Assembly (NCBI RefSeq): GCF_963678635.1 | Contig: NC_087071.1 | Span: 30,742,141 to 30,806,140, forward strand | Direction: 5' to 3' | DNA length: 64,000 nt | Source of the DNA: Symsagittifera roscoffensis | Taxonomy: Eukaryota > Xenacoelomorpha > Acoela > Convolutidae | Translations under genes and position numbers: made by a program | Shown here: positions 57,739 through 64,000 of the stretch, piece after piece | Layout of the letters: each line of letters starts with the position of its first letter | Numbering within the stretch: the first letter of the stretch is position 1 | Notes under the pieces: generated by a model | The model's input: only the letters and a program-made list of their open reading frames with translations | What the model was told of the DNA's origin: nothing | Database searches by the model: none

Positions 57739-60406
57739 GTGAGTGTGGTAAAAATGGAGGTGGAATCATCCTCGCAGCTGGAGGCGATAATCGCCTCATC
57801 ACAACAGGACTCTATTTCAACCCATTCAGTATACTTAAACTACTCAAGCACTCTGCCTATAAGCGGCCTAAATTAGATAATAGTTTGTCTGAAATAAATC
57901 TACAAGTATTTGCAAGGAGAGCTCGTTGGAATTTTTTTTTTATTTTACTACGACACACATATAGTCAAAAAACGTAATGCAATAAAGTCAAAAACAAAAA
58001 AAGCATAGATTGGGCGCTTTTTTACTGCTTTTCTGATAGTTTTGTTCGCTAGCTCTTATTTTAGCCGCAAAAAAAAGTTGTCTCACAAAATCATGAAGTT
58101 ATGACCGAACACAGTTATCATAATTCAGAATATGGCAGAAATTGGGAATTGGGTAGAACTGCTTTGCTCGGGATAACTACATTGAAAATTGTTTTTAGAA
58201 CAAAAACTATTGCTCATATAGTTTCCAAGGTCAGGCCCAAAAATTTCTAAATTTTTGAACAAGGTGGAAACCTGAAACAGACAAAAGAGTCTCCATGACA
58301 AAAATTATTGACCAAGGAACTACAGAAAAAACAGAATAATTTTTTTAACCTGCAAAGCAATGTATGCATTGCGCGCCCAAACTGTGCATGTAAGCGGATT
58401 AAGCAACGGGCAGAACGCAGATTTGTCGCAGAATCCGTGTTACGGCTATATTTTTTCAATATTATGCTGTTTTAGAATCCAGCAACAAATTGCTACCATA
58501 CTGTATTGCTCAAAATTACTCCCAATTGCTCGAAAAGCAGTTTAATTTACTGAAACTTGAAAAATGCTGAATTCAGAACAATTTGCGGAATCAAAAAGCA
58601 AATATGATTTCATTGCATTATAGATTATTTTTGCGGAATCCGTTTAGTTTTGCGTAATCTGCCTACAACTTGCGAAATCCACTTAAATCATTATTTTATA
58701 TTAAAATTGTTCTTAGAAAATTGCGGAATCTGTTTAAAAATGCAAACCCTGAACTTCTAGCGATACTGGTTTATAGCAGAGTCTGCGAATCAAATTATGT
58801 GACAAAAATATTTACATTACAAGGTAATTATGAGCAGAATCCACAGAAATTTGAAATTGGAACCACTTTAAAAATTGGTAAATTTTAAAGACCTGTCTCT
58901 AGATCTCAGTGACTTACACACACCGAGCGGTGCGGTGCGCCTATTCAGAATGAATCGGGACTTTCTCATTTCACGGATACTTTTGGCCAAATGTTTAATC
59001 CGTAATGAGTAAGAATATCGGATTTGGAAAAGTGAACAACGCCGAAAAAACTTTGAACAAAAATTTTGATGGGATAAACTTAATAGCAAAAGTAGCCAAA
59101 AATTTAGTAATGCGGAAAAAAAATCGGAATTTTGGATAAAGCAAAAATGCGGAAAAAACTTAATGATCAGATAATTCCGCTCGATTTCAAAACTTGAGAA
59201 ACTTAAGTTAAAAACCCAAAATTTACAAATGATGAAGCAAGCAAGGTCAAATACATTAATGCATATAAAACAAGGATAGCCGTTTACTGTGCAAGTTGCA
59301 CAGAATGTTCCGACCATAGTGCTTAGAAAACTACGTTTGAGAAAGTTTTCTTTCCACATGAGTGTAGTTTTTTCTGCTTGGTGTGATAAAAGGATCTGAC
59401 GTGAAACTATGAATTTGGCATGCTAGACAGTCATTGTAACATAATCAAATCGCACAAAGTATTTTGTGGACAACTGACTTTAAAAACTAAACAAAAAATA
59501 TAGAAAATTTTTTTGGTTCGCCAAACGAAGCTAAAAAAACTCCAAAAACTTGTTTCACTTGCTTTAAATTAATTTTGAGGGTCTTAAAGTCTTAAATTAG
59601 GAATAATTTAGCTGTTTTTGCCTGATCGCTCACTTTATTCCCTTGAATTAAGACGAAAAAATCAAAAATTTCAAATCGATTTTCTCGACACTGGGAAATT
59701 TTTCGCGAGTAAACGGGCTTTAATTATATTTCACTCAAACCAGTCCGATGATTTTTTGTGGTATCTGATTTTGCGTGAAAATAAAATCGAACAAAGAAAA
59801 AAACTAAAACACACCCGAATACAAAGTTCTTCCCCATACTCAAACAATGGTCGGAACAATAAATTACAGGAACCACCTTCTGAAATGATACGTTTCAGTC
59901 ATAAACGTTTATTTTAAAACTGTTTGAGGAACAATGACCTCAAAAAAACTTAGGGCTACATTCATCGAATTAAAAAAATGTAATAGATGAAAAAGTTTGG
60001 ATTAATTCTGGCAAGAGGTGTTTTTATGTTAATTTAAACTGTCGTTTTATGGAATGAGTTTCTTTATGGTCGTTGTTCTCCCAATTGAGACCCTTCAGTT
60101 GGTATAAAAAAAGCCTAAATTTGTTTTTTTTTAATTGTGAAAAACAATAATTGTGGTACAATTACTGACTAAGGAAGTTTTTTTTAAGAGACTGCCGACA
60201 AAATTGATATTTTATCTACTATATCATGATCTCAATTAAACAGTTAATCATTACGAAGTTTTCTCAAATGTAATTTTTTGTCATGTTGTTGAAACCTGAT
60301 ATTCTATAACATTTTAATTGAGCGATTTTGGTTTTATCAGAAGTTTAAAACATGTTGTTTTTTTCCGTTTTTTTCTCATGTTATTTTTTTGGTTTCAATT
60401 TGCCAG
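57739..60406. other. Intron between exons E and F
   Basis: It contains degenerate repeats of TTGCGGAATC at about 58560-58740 and a second copy of repeat family R2 at about 59670-59840. No other gene is seen. Confidence 0.5.
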
Positions 60407-60553
60407 CATTTAGTTTTGCATTAAAATGTGGATTGGTTGAAACTCTAGCCATTGTAACAGATGTGAAGTTCAAGGATTGCTACATGACAATTTCGATTGA
60501 GCCGAAAAAAACGGGATCTTCAACTTTCTTCCTCATGAGTGACAAAAAGACAA
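60407..60553 (+). CDS. Host gene exon F
   Basis: The acceptor TTTGCCAG completes a codon in phase 1, as left by exon E. The exon encodes about 49 residues (FSFALKCGLVETLAIVTDV, KDCYMTISIEPKK) and may end at donor GTAAAA. The frame otherwise reaches a TGA at 60571-60573. Phase 1 exit does not match the next recognised exon, so a small exon is missing; 60859-60880 has a strong acceptor and the right length, but its donor is weak. Confidence 0.55.
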
Positions 60554-61215
60554 GTAAAATGCAAGTCATTTGACCCAATTTTTTTTAAATAAAAAACTAC
60601 ATTTGTATAAACGTAAATGCACTCTGAATCACTATAACTTGATGCTGTTTTCGGAAAGTAATGATGTTACTTCTGTATCTGGTACGAAGCACACCCGCAA
60701 CTACAATAACTTCCAGCGTGTTTTTCGTTTTAATAAAAATTGAATGGACCTTTTTTACGAATCGTCTAACTTGATTTTTTGGAAAACAATAGAAAAACGC
60801 TACTTAAAAATCCAAAAAGCAATGTAGTCAAGGTTTTAGATTATTTTTTTCTCTCAAGCTTTTTCAATATGGACACTGACGTGCAATTAACTATAGAACT
60901 TTTAGCAAATAATTAGGACTGTCTACTGAAATCTTATAATAGTATCAAATGGGGAATCAGAGGTAGGCCAGATGTTCGAATTGCTGCATTTGGGGTATCG
61001 CCCTTTCCTAAAATACGCATCTAGTGCATAAGAAAAGTTGAGATAGCTCTCTTTCACAGGATTGACATTTTTGCTCCGAATACAGTAAAAGTGAATTTGA
61101 AATAAACTGGAATTAGATTAGAGCAAAGAGATCAAACCTTCTTAAACCCATTAATTGATATGATTTTGTTCAACTTCCTTTTTTGAGTTTTCCGTTGACA
61201 TGTTTTAATTTTCAG

Positions 61216-61409
61216 TTATTGGCCAGTAATCAAAAATAAACAAGAGGTTCAGCAAAATCCCGCACAGTATTCAAAAGTGGTACTGTACGACAACAGTCAA
61301 TATGGGGATGATACCAATGACGATTACGCAGAGTTTGATGGGATTACTGGTCTCTTCCTGATTGATACCTTGATATTAAAAAGTATACCATTCACAGTGA
61401 TGTTCGCAG
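61216..61409 (+). CDS. Host gene exon G
   Basis: The acceptor TTTTCAG and donor GTGATA bound a frame with YWPVIKNKQEVQQNPAQY, an acidic YGDDTNDDYAEFDG block and a hydrophobic strand LFLIDTLILKSIPFTVMF. Entry needs phase 2, which exon F does not give directly. An in-frame alternative donor (ACA|GTGATG) lies 12 nt upstream. Confidence 0.55.
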
Positions 61410-61531
61410 GTGATATATTGTATTCTGTTTTAAAGTATTGGTATTTAGCCAATCTTTTAGTAAAAATTTTGGCTCATTTTGTAATTTTTTTCCGCAGGAA
61501 AACTTATTTTGTATTGTTTTAAATTACCTTA

Positions 61532-61940
61532 GCCGATTTTACCGGCAGCTGACATGTAAACTTAAAAGTATAATTGCTTGTCATGAAAGCCATGAAAAAC
61601 ACTTGTAACAGTGTCAACCGAGGTATACGCGATTTTTAGCATAACGAGAATAGATTTCTCACAATTTAAAGAATTTTTTTTTATCAGTAAGCGTTCAATT
61701 TCATAATGAAAACTCGTCAAAATGAACTTCAGAGCTGCTCTCAAGTTTATTTTGACGACATTTCCTGTTGAAATTGATCACTTATTGGTAAACTTTTTCT
61801 CTTTAAATTGAAAGAAATCTATTATCGTTATCCTGCAACTCGCGTATGCATCGGTTCATGCCGGTACAAGGGTTTTTAATGGCGATTATGACAAGCAAAT
61901 ATACTTTTAAGTTTACATGCCAGCAGCCGGTAAAATCGGC
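61532..61940. mobile_element. Foldback MITE with ~100-bp arms
   Basis: The arms 61532-61640 and 61835-61940 are inverted copies, beginning GCCGATTTTACCGGC at both ends, and share ACATGTAAACTTAAAAGTATA. The element is about 409 bp with no ORF. No clear target duplication is seen. Confidence 0.85.
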
Positions 61941-63889
61941 CAAGTTGAGCGACTTTTTTGAGTTTCGTAGGTAATCATAAGTTTCCTAAAATCTCAACGT
62001 TACTCATCCGTCTGTAAAACATGCTCAATATGAAGTGCTTAAAAATAGTGGAATTTAGTTTTAAAAAAATTTACCCCCACTCAACAAAACCATCGATTTT
62101 ACGTTAGAACGAGTGGTTTTACAAGGTGAGATATGAAGCCTAAATAAATCTTGAATAGACTAAATAGTCCACTAGACAAAGTGCATTTAAGTTGAAGTTG
62201 TAAATAAGAAATTTTACAGAAGTTTGCAGAATAGAAATGAAGAAATGCCTTAAATGGCACATGCTCGTTACACTAGGCCACTAAACAAGAAAAAATTGAA
62301 ATGAAGAGCTGAGTTTTTTTTTTCAATTCCAATAACGGGTCGATGTGCTGAAAAAGTAAGATCATCTGCTTACGATCGTCAGTCCGATTTGACAAAAAAG
62401 CTGCTCAGACACTTCCCTCAATATGCCCCTAAATTTTAATTATGAAAAGTACATGAAACGCAACAATTAGCAATCTGCCATAATAAAGGAAAACAGTATG
62501 CCTAGCACTATCCTAGCTAAAAACTTATGGTCATAAAGGCAATTTGTATGGCTAGGGCTTCTCTTTAACATTAAATAAAATTTTTAATGTTTTTTGTTCT
62601 GTGCTATCGCGTTTTTCCTGAAAAAAAACTTTCTTAAATAGTAAAATTTAACTGGTAAATTTTTCACATGTAATCTGCTTGGTCATATTTGCCTTTTAAA
62701 TTAGTACACTGAAACTTTATTGGAGTCATCGCAAAAAAACTGTACATTATAGAAAGTTATACAATAAATTTTTACTAATTATGCTTTATAGATTACTTCA
62801 TAGAACAAAATTGCCATGACACTACTGGGGGTTAAATTTGATTGGCTCCATTCTTTTTTTAGCTAGTAAATATTTTTTTAAAATATAGTGCTGACTTAAA
62901 TTATCTGGGAACAGGGCATCAAAGAAGGCTGCAATCCGAAGAACGTGCGCAAAACAGTTTTAAAAAAATTTACAAAAAACTTGCTTAATCATACAAGATA
63001 ACTTCAATTATCAGATGAGAAATAAATAAACTTGAACGCTAAAAACTGAACGGTCAAAAACGACTAAGCTGACTGTTTTTTTAAGGTTTTCGATGGATGC
63101 GCTATGCGCGCATCACTATTAGCGACAAAATCAAATTGAGGCCATCCAATTTGTTTTCATCCAATCTCAAATATTATCAAAAAAGCCTGCATGCATTTTT
63201 TAAGAGTCGATGAAGATAATTTTCAATTTTTTTTCAGGAAACTTTTCTGAACACTAAAAAAGAAATGCATTCATAATTATAAAAAATAGGTGCATTTATA
63301 ATTATAATAGCATATTTGAGTGCCCTTAGACAGGTATGCACTTTTTGAGTTCCATTCAAGTTTTTTTTTTGCTAAAGGTATGCAAACATACTCTCCATTT
63401 ATGACATATAAAATTCAGCGAAAAAACGTGATCGATTTCTAGTTTTGAAAATGGAAGTTAGGTTTAGATTTCCAGGCGGAATGAAAACTTCTCAATTGGG
63501 AAAAATTTGTTAAAATTCACGAATTTTTAACAAATTTTAACAAATTCTCGAAATTCGAAGAGCTTGAAAATTGAATTTAGTTTCAGAGATTAAATCAAGT
63601 TTTTGTTCCTTTGCGTTCACTGATTTTTCCGATAATCTGTTGGCCTTGTTTAAATTTCTCATCTTTTGGCTTCTTTTTCTTGCAGTTATTAACTCTTTTC
63701 CAACTATCTGTTGGATAAGTTTAATAAACGCGTAATTTAAAATAAAATTAGTTTCAGATCAATTAACATTGAGTCTAATTATGGCCTAAAACACCGTTTC
63801 CCAATTATAAACATTGCTGCCTTTTGAACAAACGTGACTAAAATTTTAGTTTTGATTTCAACTTAAATCATTTTATTTTTGTTTTACAG
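61941..63889. other. Intronic sequence without recognised features
   Basis: The only repeat noted is a short direct repeat (GCATT-ATAATTATAA) near 63270-63305. I see no gene. Confidence 0.45.
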
Positions 63890-64000
63890 ATTTTTTTGTT
63901 GGATTTTCTAGGCGCACAAAAGGCAACATTCAAGAATTTTTATTACCAGTGCTTGCCACCTGAAAACTACTTGTGTGGACCTGGGCCTGTTACAACCGAA
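63890..64000 (+). CDS. Host gene exon H, cut by the window edge
   Basis: The acceptor GTTTTACAG starts a segment with two plausible frames. Joined in phase 1 from exon G, it ends at TGA 63961-63963 and would be the terminal exon. Joined in phase 0 through the alternative donor of exon G, it stays open to the window end and encodes YYQCLPPENYLCGPGPV, a Cys-containing, extracellular-looking segment. Confidence 0.45.
   Translation, partial: MFLLDFLGAQKATFKNFYYQCLPPENYLCGPGPVTTE

Noticed and set aside
57720-57977. Open frame running past the donor of host exon E
   Set aside because: The strong GTGAGT donor and the exact phase match to exon F favour ending the exon at 57738; the extension may be chance or an isoform.
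1-64000. CRISPR arrays, bacterial promoters, rRNA genes
   Set aside because: No regularly spaced direct repeats, no operon structure and no rRNA-like sequence were seen; the window is eukaryotic.

Overview
The window is AT-rich animal (very probably invertebrate) nuclear DNA. The evidence is spliceosomal exons with GT..AG borders and TACTAAC-like branch points, a Polinton/Maverick element, an env-bearing Ty3/gypsy-type retroelement in two copies, hAT-like and foldback MITEs, and a LINE remnant. I see nothing bacterial: no operons with ribosome binding sites, no CRISPR, no rRNA and no convincing tRNA gene. The species cannot be named from the sequence.

Region 1 (1-11651) is the right part of a decayed Polinton/Maverick. 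In order it holds the C-terminal end of a penton-like minor capsid protein, a small basic glycine-rich capsid peptide, a broken major capsid gene, an intact adenain-like cysteine protease, a 3.6-kb module bounded by ~100-bp inverted repeats, and a protein-primed-type family B DNA polymerase with N-terminal zinc fingers. The module carries a Rep/HUH-like ORF, a PC4-like ssDNA-binding ORF and an ORF ending in a nuclear-localisation-like motif. The polymerase gene has two spliceosomal introns and three frameshifts. Integrase and packaging ATPase are not in the window and would lie to the left.

Region 2 (about 13-64 kb) is the body of one unidentified plus-strand host gene. Exons at 13393, 17188, 43066, 52051, 57670 and 60407 join with matching reading phases. 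Exons at 61216 and 63890 probably belong too. Its introns are crowded with repeats.

The 25.8-kb intron 17297-43065 contains a complete 18.5-kb LTR retroelement (23245-41717) with 410-bp LTRs that differ at only 2 positions. Its layout is leader, small basic ORF, gag, pol (protease, RT, RNase H, integrase), a two-transmembrane ORF, a 715-aa env-like glycoprotein, a ~600-codon ORF of unknown function, a small conserved intron directly after that stop codon, a long 3' UTR and the 3' LTR. Gag and pol carry many stops and frameshifts although the LTRs are nearly identical. The next intron (43250-52050) contains a second, diverged copy (44841-51615) that starts inside the two-transmembrane ORF. This copy confirms that the env-linked ORFs are conserved and shows which stops are recent. 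The overlaps between these ORFs (13 nt and 4 nt) are the same in both copies.

Other mobile DNA includes a 433-bp hAT-type MITE with a perfect 8-bp target duplication (42207-42639), a CCCGCAC-ended MITE family rich in ATCGATTAT words, several foldback elements, a G-rich minisatellite, and a minus-strand non-LTR retrotransposon remnant (about 52900-54624).
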